A DNA stretch of 64,000 nucleotides, taken from assembly GCA_022316685.1 (NCBI GenBank), contig JAKJHU010000023.1:5443192-5507191 (forward strand), in the 5' to 3' direction. This DNA is from Progne subis subis. Lineage: Eukaryota > Chordata > Aves > Passeriformes > Hirundinidae. The translations under genes and the position numbers were made by a program. The notes under the pieces are model-generated. The model saw only the letters and a program-made list of their open reading frames with translations. It did not search any database and had not been told where the DNA came from. Each line of letters opens with the position of its first letter. Positions within the stretch are counted from its first letter, which is position 1. This document shows positions 43,601 to 50,495 of the stretch, one piece after another.

Positions 43601-44018
43601 GATCCCCATCCTCATCCGTGTCAGGGGATAATGCAAGGAGCAGGGGCAAGCCCGCCTTTCCCGGCCCCCCGGCGAGGCCAGCAGCGGCTGTTCGCCGGCC
43701 ACCGGCTGCCGACACCGCGCCCGGGCCCCGGGGGGTGTCAGCGCGGGGCCCCGGGGCCTGCGGGGCCGCCGGGCCGGGGCCCGGCCGCGCTCTCGATGCG
43801 GGCCGAGGAGCCGCGGCCGAGGAACGGGGCCTGCGCGCCGGCCGCCGCCGCCGCTCCCCGGGAGAGCCGCGGCGACCCCCACATCCCCGCACGCCGCGGG
43901 CCCGGCACTCACCGAAGTCGAGGAACTGCTTGATGGAGAGCGGCGAGGGGGAGAAGCGCGAGTAGTACTCGATCTGCTTGGGGATGGGGTTCTTGAGCAG
44001 CGCCCCGCACAGCCGCAT
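1500..44018 (-). CDS. PDK3: Pyruvate dehydrogenase kinase isozyme 3, nine exons, 3' end missing
   Basis: PDK3 is a mitochondrial matrix kinase. It phosphorylates serines of the pyruvate dehydrogenase E1-alpha subunit and docks on the E2 lipoyl domain, limiting entry of pyruvate into the TCA cycle. Nine exons joined through GT-AG introns give 963 coding bases (321 residues) in one frame without a stop. In order the protein shows a short basic N-terminus, the helical regulatory domain ([42 protein letters not shown]) and the GHKL-type ATPase domain. In the latter, the N-box has Glu247 and Asn251, and the first glycine box is DRGGG at 287-291. The segment [20 protein letters not shown] fits isozyme 3 better than 1, 2 or 4 as I remember them. 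Family members are about 406 residues, so roughly 85 residues, including the GFGYGLP box, lie left of position 1. Start and end are the outer coding limits seen here. Confidence 0.96.
1700..2098 (+). mobile_element. CR1 LINE fragment, 3' end
   Basis: This is recognisable CR1 order: GGAGAAAAGAAGGCTGGAAG, then GGGAGGTTTAGAGTGGACAT, CAGGAAGCATTTCTGTATGG, TGGTCAGGCAGCTGGACAAG and the terminal GTCCTTCCCAACTG followed by a short ATTCTGTT tail. It fills most of intron 8, is antisense to PDK3, and ends about 107 bp from exon 8. The 86-codon open frame within it is a by-product. Confidence 0.8.
2206..2307 (-). CDS. PDK3: PDK3 coding exon 8 (residues 251-284)
   Basis: This 102-bp exon is phase 0 at both ends, with acceptor CTTCAG and donor GTAAAT. 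It opens with NSMRATVEL, which carries the Mg-ATP-binding asparagine (Asn251) of the N-box, then [18 protein letters not shown] and KEDLSIK. The [10 protein letters not shown] stretch is a variable surface loop in the family, and its differences from mammalian PDK3 are expected there. Confidence 0.95.
2308..3503. other. PDK3 intron 7
   Basis: This 1196-bp intron is AT-rich. I see no repeat, RNA gene or extra exon in it. The open frames here are not protein-like. Confidence 0.75.
3504..3580 (-). CDS. PDK3: PDK3 coding exon 7 (residues 225-250), N-box region
   Basis: This 77-bp exon has acceptor TTTTTTTTAG and donor GTGGGT, and ends in phase 0. It encodes AKAPNKP then [19 protein letters not shown]. 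The phrase HMLFELFK carries Glu247 of the N-box, the residue expected to act as catalytic base in this kinase family. KAPNKPIQ is close to the isozyme 3 form KAPDKPIQ, and this phrase first identified the gene. Confidence 0.97.
3581..5711. other. PDK3 intron 6
   Basis: This 2131-bp intron contains a T16 run followed by AG at 4743-4760, which mimics a plus-strand splice acceptor. No exon follows it. Nothing else is recognisable. Confidence 0.75.
5712..5789 (-). CDS. PDK3: PDK3 coding exon 6 (residues 199-225)
   Basis: This 78-bp exon has acceptor TTGTAG and donor GTAATT. It encodes [20 protein letters not shown] followed by EVEEFN. The segment connects the two domains. Thr and Asp in YYTVAPDL appear to differ from the mammalian residues I recall (YYLVAPEL). 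These are ordinary lineage substitutions. Confidence 0.95.
5790..8953. other. PDK3 intron 5
   Basis: This 3164-bp intron is dominated by a long CR1 copy (6335-7305). The flanks (5790-6334 and 7306-8953) are AT-rich with no recognisable feature. Confidence 0.75.
6335..7305 (+). mobile_element. CR1 LINE fragment, about 970 bp
   Basis: This is the longest CR1 copy in the window. It starts in the distal reverse transcriptase region (CTCAACACTGGGCCCAGTGT) and runs through GAGATCCTGGAGTGGGTCCA, TTGAGCCTGTTCAGCCCTGA, GGACCAGAGGCAGAAACTGA and GAGGAAGAATTTCTTCCCTG. It ends with CTCCCTTCCAACCTGACCCA and the tail ATTCTGTAATTCTGTA, the 8-bp repeat tail of CR1. The reading frame is broken by several stops, so it is a dead copy. 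Its higher GC explains the cluster of overlapping open frames at 6363-7287. Confidence 0.88.
8954..9043 (-). CDS. PDK3: PDK3 coding exon 5 (residues 169-199)
   Basis: This 90-bp exon has acceptor TTTTAG and donor GTAAGG. It encodes [20 protein letters not shown] followed by [20 protein letters not shown] is a family hallmark linking the regulatory domain to the ATPase domain. No stop or frameshift is present. Confidence 0.95.
9044..11121. other. PDK3 intron 4
   Basis: This 2078-bp intron holds a T-rich run at about 9222-9260, broken by two single C bases. The remainder is AT-rich, with no recognisable exon or repeat. Confidence 0.75.
9222..9260. repeat. Poly-T tract
   Basis: A nearly uninterrupted T run with two C bases, on the plus strand of intron 4. 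It reads as poly-A in the PDK3 transcript. Confidence 0.9.
11122..11306 (-). CDS. PDK3: PDK3 coding exon 4 (residues 107-169)
   Basis: This 185-bp exon has acceptor CTCCAG and donor GTAAGT. It encodes [53 protein letters not shown] and FRMLINQH. The [14 protein letters not shown] stretch is shared by all pyruvate dehydrogenase kinases and includes the conserved histidine region near the allosteric pocket. Both phases fit the neighbouring exons. Confidence 0.96.
11842..11854 (+). promoter_or_regulatory. CTCF-like motif
   Basis: CCACTGGATGGCA matches the CTCF core CCASYAGRKGGCR at 12 of 13 positions; the mismatch is G for A at position 6. It sits in a stretch of about 200 bp with more CpG sites than the surrounding intron. 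Binding is not shown by sequence alone. Confidence 0.35.
12365..12480 (-). mobile_element. Degenerate CR1 3' end
   Basis: AGAATCCCAGAAATCATTGA followed by AGGTCACCTAGGTCCAATCC and CCCTGCAAATGAGC resembles the reverse complement of a CR1 3' end ('agaatcacagaatcattga ... gtccaaccccctgcaatgagc'). The remainder is too diverged to follow. Confidence 0.5.
12808..12829. repeat. 22-bp perfect palindrome
   Basis: The arms TAAAAGGTTTA and TAAACCTTTTA are exact reverse complements with no loop. Pairing continues outward with one mismatch (GC against GC at 12805-12806 and 12831-12832). It is AT-rich and could extrude as a cruciform or be a chance palindrome. Confidence 0.7.
16925..17210 (-). mobile_element. 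Highly degenerate CR1-like stretch
   Basis: ACAGAATCACAAAATGTAAC and, further on, GGGATGCTCTACAGCCTTCA and AACAGAATTTTATTTTAAAT keep the order expected of an old CR1 3' region in reverse orientation, with many substitutions. A profile search would be needed to confirm it. Confidence 0.4.
18567..18638 (-). CDS. PDK3: PDK3 coding exon 3 (residues 83-107)
   Basis: This 72-bp exon has acceptor CTTCAG and donor GTGAGT. It encodes [20 protein letters not shown] then VLD. The phrase [13 protein letters not shown] is typical of isozyme 3. It is too short to stand out as an open frame and was found by matching the protein order between exons 2 and 4. Confidence 0.95.
18639..25270. other. PDK3 intron 2
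   Basis: This 6632-bp intron is AT-rich, with an AAAT microsatellite at 21318-21335. I see no other repeat that can be named and no extra exon. Confidence 0.75.
21318..21335. repeat. (AAAT)n microsatellite
   Basis: Four to five uninterrupted AAAT units in intron 2, preceded by AATAAT. Confidence 0.85.
25271..25412 (-). CDS. PDK3: PDK3 coding exon 2 (residues 36-83)
   Basis: This 142-bp exon has acceptor GACAG and donor GTAAGT. It encodes [18 protein letters not shown] then [19 protein letters not shown] and [10 protein letters not shown], part of the N-terminal helical domain that binds the E2 lipoyl domain. It looks essentially identical to mammalian PDK3 as I recall it, which sets the isozyme apart from PDK1, 2 and 4. 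The reading phase joins exactly to exon 1 (G|GT) and exon 3 (TG|G). Confidence 0.96.
27304..27370 (+). repeat. 34-bp tandem duplication
   Basis: A 34-bp unit beginning GTCCCTTTGCATGTTCAGCA is present twice. The first copy is 27304-27337; the second, 27338-27370, matches 33 bases and then diverges. The near-perfect identity points to a recent duplication or a polymorphic tandem repeat. Confidence 0.9.
32395..32500 (+). mobile_element. Possible degenerate CR1 fragment
   Basis: GCTGGGCCTTTTCAGCCTAG and CCAAGAGGGGTTTATGCTCA resemble the internal CR1 phrase 'ctgggtctgttcagcctgga ... agaggggatcttat'. It is short and diverged, so it may be coincidental. Confidence 0.35.
32900..32914. repeat. Poly-A tract (A15)
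   Basis: Uninterrupted run of 15 A on the plus strand in intron 1. Confidence 0.9.
34121..34142. repeat. Poly-T tract (T22)
   Basis: Uninterrupted run of 22 T on the plus strand in intron 1, a likely length-polymorphic site. Confidence 0.9.
34504..34528. repeat. A-rich tract
   Basis: Run of A broken by two single T bases, in intron 1. Confidence 0.85.
35376..36038 (+). mobile_element. ERV solo LTR, decayed
   Basis: The two ends are imperfect inverted repeats: TTATGGTGGTTTAAGG at the left and the reverse complement of GGTCAACCCACCATAACA at the right. This is typical of an avian LTR family with TGTYATGGT-like termini. Near the 3' end, TTGCTTTACTTCTTAAACTC and CTCAACCCATAAGTTCTCTC correspond to the polyadenylation and U5 region of that family, with the AATAAA signal decayed to CTTAAA. 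I see no retroviral gene beside it, so it is a solo LTR. It lies antisense to PDK3 in intron 1. The left boundary is approximate and no target duplication is clear. Confidence 0.65.
43913..44018 (-). CDS. PDK3: PDK3 coding exon 1 (residues 1-36)
   Basis: The exon begins at ATG 44018 and encodes [20 protein letters not shown] followed by the highly conserved [14 protein letters not shown]. The donor is GTGAGT directly after the first base of the Gly36 codon. The start was chosen because the residues after it match the length and pattern of the PDK3 N-terminus (MRL...LLK.P.PKQIE.YS). The Kozak context is fair: G at -3, C at +4. The frame stays open for 138 codons upstream, so the sequence alone does not exclude a longer N-terminus. 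The first residues are probably part of a mitochondrial presequence. The exon lies inside the CpG island. Confidence 0.95.
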
Positions 44019-44144
44019 GGCGCGGCCCGCCCGGCTCCGCTGCGCTCCCGCCGGCGGCGGCTCCTGCCCGGGCGCGGCCGCTCCGCGCCGCCCGTCGCGC
44101 TCCGCGGCCCGGCCCGGCGGGAGGGGCGAGCGCCGCGCACGCTC

Positions 44145-44156
44145 CGCGCACGCGCA
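44145..44156. promoter_or_regulatory. NRF1 binding motif (palindromic)
   Basis: CGCGCACGCGCA fits the NRF1 consensus YGCGCAYGCGCR at every position and lies 127 bp upstream of the PDK3 ATG. A partial second copy (CCGCGCACGCT) sits just before it. NRF1 is a known activator of nuclear genes for mitochondrial proteins, so a site here makes sense for a mitochondrial kinase. Occupancy is inferred. Confidence 0.6.
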
Positions 44157-44167
44157 CGTCGGCGCGC

Positions 44168-44192
44168 GGGGGGCGGGGCGGGGCGGGGCGGG
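44168..44192 (+). promoter_or_regulatory. Tandem GC boxes with G-quadruplex potential
   Basis: Five guanine runs of 6, 4, 4, 4 and 3 bases are each separated by a single C. This gives overlapping GGGGCGGGG Sp1-type boxes. It also meets the usual G-quadruplex pattern, with one-base loops, on the non-template side of any upstream transcript. It is 150 bp upstream of the PDK3 start codon. Confidence 0.65.
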
Positions 44193-44257
44193 CGCGTGAG
44201 GGGAGCGGGAGCGGAGCGGGGTTCGTGTGGGGGGTGCCCGGTGGCTCAGCCGCTCCT

Positions 44258-44420
44258 TGGAGTCACAATCGCTGCCCTCGGGCAGGTTGGACGAGACCTC
44301 TGGGATCATCGAGTCCGGCCTATGACCGGACACCGCTGTCTTCAACTCAGCTTCACCGCGGGCTGAATGGCACGTCCAGTCTTTCCTTAAACGCCTCCAA
44401 GGACCGTGACTCCGCCGCCG
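44258..44420 (-). mobile_element. CR1 LINE fragment, 3' part of a split copy
   Basis: Read on the minus strand, this is the CR1 3' end. On the plus strand it shows GGGATCATCGAGTCCGGCCT, GGCACGTCCAGTCTTTCCTT and AAACGCCTCCAAGGACCGTG. The same element continues at 45195, beyond an inserted LTR. This half keeps about 15 CpG sites in 163 bp and merges with the PDK3 CpG island. Confidence 0.82.
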
Positions 44421-45189
44421 TGTTGTGTACAAAAATCGGCTTCATGGCCAATACATGATACTCTCGAGGAAGATATTATTTTATTTCAGAGTTGCGCAAG
44501 CTTGGATGTTTGGTGGTATTCCATAATCAAGAACACCCACTATCAACACTTTTTACTAATTATAGGATTTAGCAAACAAAAAAATTAGTGGTCGTTGGTT
44601 ACAAGTTACATAGCTCTCTTATTAATCAGTTTTCTTCTGTTGGTTAATGATTCTCTCGCCTAATTAGGCTAATTAGCTCGTCGTGCTAATTAGCTCTCAT
44701 GCTCAGCCTCTCTTCTGGTACAGTGGGTTTCTGGGGTCGGTGGTCAGTGAGTCAGCGGTCCCCATCTCCCCCTGCCAGAATTACCTCTTACCTTGCTGGA
44801 GCTGATTTCAGCGCAGTTGCTGAGTTGGTTTTGTTAGTTTCTTCTTAATATTGGGAGTTCTGCCAGGTGTCCTTGTGGCCCATAAATTCTGCACTCTTTT
44901 TGTCCGCTATCCGTGGGCATCCTTCTCCCCAAGCTTTGTTATCCTCCTGCAACATCTGAAATCATCACAGCATGTCAAGCCCTAAACCTTAACGAGGCAA
45001 TTCTACCAACATGTTGCTTGTCTGACAGCTGGACAACACTTAGAGCTTGCTTGCTAACTGCTATGTTTCACAGATTAAATCTCACCCTTATTCACTAAGC
45101 TTGGACATATACAAAGATCAAACATCAAAGAACATCCTTTCTTGAGCAAATTTTACATATTCCACATTTTGCAATGCCTTGGCGGTCCA
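44421..45189 (-). mobile_element. ERV solo LTR inserted into CR1
   Basis: This 769-bp segment interrupts one CR1 copy. On the minus strand it starts TGGACCGCC and ends ACACAACA, which gives the TG...CA ends of an LTR. It is flanked by CGCCG (44416-44420) and CTCCG (45190-45194), a 5-bp target duplication with one mismatch. A minus-strand AATAAA lies near its 3' end at about 44480. It has no internal retroviral gene. Inside it are three palindromic TAATTA motifs (44658-44694). Its insertion post-dates the CR1. Confidence 0.7.
44658..44694. promoter_or_regulatory. Triple TAATTA palindrome cluster
   Basis: GCCTAATTAGGC (44658-44669), GCTAATTAGC (44668-44677) and GCTAATTAGC (44685-44694) are each perfect palindromes. 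TAATTA is the core recognised by many homeodomain proteins. The cluster lies inside the solo LTR, about 640 bp upstream of the PDK3 ATG. Any function is inference. Confidence 0.4.
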
Positions 45190-45194
45190 CTCCG

Positions 45195-45340
45195 TTATCT
45201 AATCACCCCTTCCATGAAGAAATTCCTCCTGATGTCCAACCTGAGCTTCCCTGGCAGTTTAAGACTATGTCCTCGTGTCCTGTTGCTGGTTGCCTGGGAG
45301 AAGAGCTCGACCCCCACCTGGCTACACCCTGTGTTCAGGT
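45195..45340 (-). mobile_element. CR1 LINE fragment, 5' part of the split copy
   Basis: TTCCATGAAGAAATTCCTCC, TGATGTCCAACCTGAGCTTC and GAGCTCGACCCCCACCTGGC are the reverse complement of the CR1 region immediately 5' of the fragment at 44258-44420. Together they make one minus-strand copy broken by the LTR. This half has only about two CpG sites. Confidence 0.82.
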
Positions 45341-46305
45341 TTCATATGGACCAGTTATGGTCCATAACACCATGCCTGCCCAGCTGGCTTCCAGCCAAAA
45401 TACAGCCCCCGGGTATCCAGCCGGATGGAGGCTGGCAGAACAAAGTTTAACTACTAGTGTGGTAATAGTTGAAATTTTCGGAAAAACTCCCATTTTTATC
45501 TGAGAAAGCTTCTGAATACAATTAAAACTAATTTTGATGACTAGAATCAGAAGTCAAGCCAGGTATTGGAGAATCAAAACGTATCACTGAATGCAGTCAC
45601 TCACTGGCTTTTGCTATGATGTGGTTTCAGTACGTTTAAGACAAATAACTGGCGACAAATTCCTTATTTTTCTCCATTGAATTCAATGTAAACTTCAGCA
45701 GGTACAAGATAGTACTACTCTATTTTGACTTGCAAAAGCAGCCAGTACTCTTTAGTTACTGTAAGTCTCTCTCCATCCTTTCTGTCATGATTGTCCTTAC
45801 AGAATTTGAGACAGAGAAATCCTGACCTAATGTACAAAATAACTGGAAAGCATTTTAAAATCACTTCAATTGCAGCTTATAGGAATGACTGGCTTGAAGA
45901 GGCATGCCATGTAATCAAGACTGACAAAATGAAACATCTACTGTAATTCTGAAGCTTTTTTTGGCAGGTGAGGAAAAGTGTTTTAAAACTTTTGTTATAT
46001 ACTCATCAGGACTTGATTGTGATTCATTTAGAGCATAACTCTGAAATCAGTTGTAGAATTATCTGGCAGAAAACAATATCTTTTTTTTGTTGTTAAAGAA
46101 AGAACAGCATTTCCCACATTAAGGTGAAATTAGCAATTTCAAAGGATGATTCATTATCAACATTTAAGCCATTTGATTTTATGTAGCTTTCACATTTTTA
46201 ATTCATGCTAGTGTGATTTCAGCTTCAAAAAGTAGCAAGACAACAGCTAACTATTGAGTTGTCTTTCTAAACACAAAATCATTTTTGCAATATAAAGCAG
46301 CACAG

Positions 46306-46351
46306 TTTTTTTTTTTGGTTTTTTTTGGGTTTTTTTGGTTTTTTTTTTTTT
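46306..46351. repeat. T-rich tract with GG interruptions
   Basis: T runs of about 6 to 12 bases are separated by GG or GGG. It is a low-complexity tract on the plus strand. Confidence 0.88.
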
Positions 46352-49300
46352 AATTTCTTAAACCTGTATTAACCAACCCATGTGAAAAATTGGAATTGTT
46401 TTTGTCTATGGTGATACAGACTAAAACCACAATGAGGACACACACAAAGTCACTGCAAAACAGAGGTGTGCACAACAAACGCACTCCCAGTGGCTTCTCT
46501 CAACTCTGGAGAAATTGACGACATAACCAACAGATGGAATTCTCCAAAAACTGTTCAAACACATGCTTCTGAGATATTCAAATCCAGACCCATCCAGCAG
46601 CTCTTCATGGCCTTGTCCTTGAGAAGACTGCAAGACTTGCTTGAGAGAACATTAAATGCACATGGGAAAGGCTATAGTTTTACCAATGCAAGAAGCAGCA
46701 AGCATTTACATAAACCTAGCTCTTAAACAATCTGCCTAAATAAAGAGAAGTTAGTGGCATAAACCATGTGAAAAACAAAATGTCACTGGGATCAATAGGA
46801 GTAAATGATAAGCTGAGTTTTGCCTTTTGGACCAGGTGGATTTCTCATATCTCATGCCTGTCTTCTTTATGTATTTCAGAACATATCTGTTGCAGAAAAG
46901 CTTCCTGAACTCATTCTGTGAGAGCCCCCCTACATCTTTCTTTAGATGTTAAAAAACTTCTACAGGCATGCAGGAAAGAAATTATTTACCACTAAAGAAA
47001 ATTTAATTTTAACATTGGTAACACCTGCACTGCTGAATTTCTCTGGTGTTTTCATCATCTCTCTTTTACTGAGGATATTATTTTCATATTTTCCAGTTAG
47101 ATTCACATCTGGAATAATTAGAATTACCAAGGGGTCAAAGATGACCCACTTTTACATGGCCATTTAGTAGCCAGAACAACTTAGTCCTTTGTTCAGTTAA
47201 AATCTGTGAGCACACAGGCAACTGGAAACTTCAGCACCTGTAAGGGAATTAGGGTCTTGGTATGGACACTTGCCAGAACCCTGCACTGAGAACACGATGC
47301 CTGTGGTGTCCTGGCCCAGGCAGCATCACCCAGCCCCACTGCCCCTGGCTTGCTCCCAGGTAGCCCCAGATACACCAGAGAATCGCTTTTTGTTGGGCCA
47401 TCACTGTGACAAAGGAGATGGATAATTAAATCTGAGTAAACAATCTTGCCTTAATAATTTTTCTTGAACTTCTGTGTTGGAGTTTGTATAAAGTCAATGC
47501 TTCTGACTCACAAACCACAGAAACTTTGAGAGGGAGAAGCAGCAATATCAGGTTTTGGTGCAGAGTGATTCCTTAAAACAGAGGTAGTGATATAGAGAAT
47601 ATTGCAAAAGCAAAGCTTTTTGGTGTTTCTTACCCTCAGAAATTTCAAGCACTGACTGTTCACTGGATTCAGTGCCAGTACTTAAAAACTGGCCCCCCCG
47701 GGTTTGTGTTTTTAGCTACGATAGGAGGGACTGTGTACCCTAATGCCAGAGTGTATATGGAAGAGCCTTTGCTGCTCCTTGTATGGGACTTGTCTTTATA
47801 TGTTAATTCCGTGGAGCCAGGGGGATGAATAAGAGACCCTTCTATGACTAGTAACCAGAAAATTAAGTTACCAGAAAATAAAATTCTCCCTAAGTTTTCT
47901 TAGCACTTAGTTAAATTTTGAAAATCACTCCTACAGAAATTTGTAGCCAAACCTGGCATGGAGATTTTAAAAGATGCTTTTTTGTTACATTTACAGATCT
48001 TGTTCTTCCTGGAACTTTATATTACATGTGCTTGTTTTCAGGGATCAAAGCTTTTGCATGTAATATTTCACTCAACTAACATTTATTCACAATGAAACTT
48101 TCAGACCTTTAAAACACCAGAGCTATAATCTCCTTAACAAAGCTTGTTTTATTTCACTGCAGAATATGTAGTAGGTCTATAAACTAGCTGCAGGGGATTC
48201 AGCATAATGAACTTCTTTGTATGGATGTCAGAGGAGGGGAAAAGTAATGCTAAACTGTAAACCAAGAAAACATGGTTATTAGTGTTTTCTAGACACATTG
48301 ACTTTGTGGAATTCATAGTAATTTTTTTTTTTTTTTAAACCAAAAAAATAAACCTATATTGAAGTTAATATTACCCCTATTTCTTAAAGTTCAGAAGCAC
48401 TCATTGAGAATGGGGATAGTACAATTGAAACATGAACAATAATAATAACCAATAACAGTCATTTGGAGAAAATTTACTCAGAAAATTATAGTCCCCAAGC
48501 ACCTCTTACAAGATGACAGAAAAATCAGCACAGAACAGGAAACTAGTATAGGGTGAAGTTTCATACAAATTCCTGCTCTTCACAGTACTAATATTTGTCA
48601 ACAACCCCACTGTATTTTCCTACCTGGCAATATATGCTCTCAAGGGTAGATTCAAGTAGTGAATCAAAGCCACACTGGAAACTCATGGAGTGAGGGATAA
48701 GGCTCTTTACTGAAGCTTTTCCTGAACTTCAAAAAGGATCTCGTTTTATTTTTAACAATTTATCATTTCCTAGTATTTGTGCACTCCAGTGGGTAACTTT
48801 GGAAGGACTGTTACTCACAATGTTCAGAAGATTGATATTTCTTATATTTGGGAATGTACATGAATATACATTATACCTTGTTTCTACCATAATCTACATT
48901 TTACGCCATTCTTGTCTATTACCCAAGGAAAAAAAGTTTTTTACCACGTTTTTTGCCAGAAAAAGCTGGTAGTCACTGCCTTGATGTTTCTCATTCTAGT
49001 TAGATGACCAGCAGAGTTCAGCAGTCTTTCTAAAGGAACCATCTGAAACTATCAAAGATTGCACTCAGCAAATCTAAGAGCTGGGAATTTGATGAAAGCT
49101 TTGACTCTCTTTGCATCCAAAAATACCATGGCTTGTCAAATGGTTTATCTGGTTCAGAGGTGTTAGGTTTCTTTAGAGTATGAATTCCACGATTTCTTCA
49201 GTTGCAGAGTTGTCCACTGTAATTTGTTTTAAATTACAGCTGGTGCCACCATGGAGCTGATGTTGGCTCTCTATCAGATGACACCATCTGTGTGTCCAGC

Positions 49301-50462
49301 ATAATGTAGGACAGACCTACATTAGTCTCTAATAGCCAAAAAAATCTTTCATGTCTAAAGAAAACCTAATAGCTTACTTTCTTTTTAAATTGTTAGGGCA
49401 TGCAGGAGAGAAAATTCTTGCCACTGAGATAACTGAGAGTAAATGCAGGGAAAAAGAATTTAGTAGTATTCTTATTGCCATGATATTTTGTCCTGCCTTT
49501 GCCATAAGGGAATGATTGGAACCAGTGAGGCAGAGCTATGGCTGAGTGGCACAGAACCGCACCAGAACAACCCCTTACCTATAAGACTGTCTTGGTGCTT
49601 CCTCTGCAATTCAAACATACAAAAACCCCGCATGAAGGTCCTAACTTGCATTTAGAATGTGCAAAACTGAACCTAACCATCAGTCCTACAGTAGCTACAA
49701 GTGCCTACTAGTACATCTGTACCAAGGATTTACAATTAATCTTCTTTTCCAGAAACAGCTCAAAAGAACACCAGCTGAGGAAGAGTCACTGGTACATAAG
49801 AAACACAACTTTAGGTTTTGTACTAGGTCTTTTAAAATGAGATTGACAATATACTTTGAGAGGAAGGACAGAACAAGTTTAGCTTTATTAGGAGAGGAGT
49901 GTCTGTGAAAGAAATTTCTTTTCTTCCCTTGCTAGGGAGTCTTCCACGGGAAAACTCAAAACTTTATTTCAGATTGAATAACCATAACCACACCCTGTCA
50001 TACCTTTATCTTTGGAGAATATAATCTCAGCACCTCTTTGTTTGCAAAACTGAAATTTGCAGGCGTCTTGTGAGGAAAAAGCTGAAAAGGAGTTGACCTT
50101 GCTACACGAAGTTTACCATGCAGCAGGAGAAGTTCTCATATCCTCAGATAAATGGAATAAAATCTGCCATTTAAGAGAGCAGGGTTCAGTCATCTTTGCT
50201 CTGAAAAATTTCACATGGAGATAGAAATGCACTTTTTGTTCATTTTGCATAGCAGATTTGTTTTCCATGCACTCAAATCTCCAAGAAGAACCACTCTTTG
50301 TTTGAAAAACGCCATCATCTCACAGGAATTACACCCTAATCTCACAGGAAGTTGTTCCCATCTCTACCAGTACTTGACACTCTATCTAGCAGGTTGAAAC
50401 ATTGGATAAGCAGGCTTCCCAGGACTTTCACAGCTCTGCCATATAGATTGTCCCAAAACTGG

Positions 50463-50495
50463 TTTTTTTTGTTTGTTTGTTTGTTTGTTTGTTTT
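50463..50495. repeat. (GTTT)n microsatellite
   Basis: T8 followed by six GTTT units, uninterrupted. Length variation is likely. Confidence 0.9.

Larger units (their letters stand above)
25413..43912. other. PDK3 intron 1
   Basis: At 18.5 kb this is the largest intron, as is common for first introns of housekeeping genes. It carries a 34-bp tandem duplication, a possible old CR1 end (32395-32500), several poly-A and poly-T runs and an antisense-oriented ERV LTR (35376-36038). Open frames of 153-158 codons at 29593-30069 and 31804-32265 resemble no protein I know and lack coding-like composition. Confidence 0.7.
43600..44420. promoter_or_regulatory. PDK3: CpG-island promoter of PDK3
   Basis: CpG dinucleotides and GC-rich runs are dense here, in sharp contrast to the AT-rich introns and intergenic DNA. 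The island covers exon 1, its donor and about 400 bp upstream. I see no TATA box near the start codon, which fits a dispersed, broadly active promoter. The distal edge runs into a CR1 fragment (44258-44420). The transcription start cannot be placed from sequence alone and is probably between 44030 and 44200. Confidence 0.85.

Noticed and set aside
43556..44199. Several overlapping open frames of 73-194 codons around exon 1
   Set aside because: CpG-island composition suppresses stop codons in all frames. Only the frame with [14 protein letters not shown] is supported by homology.
46500..46650. Possible CR1 remnant (GAGATATTCAAATCCAGACC)
   Set aside because: The resemblance covers about 30 bases and could be coincidence.
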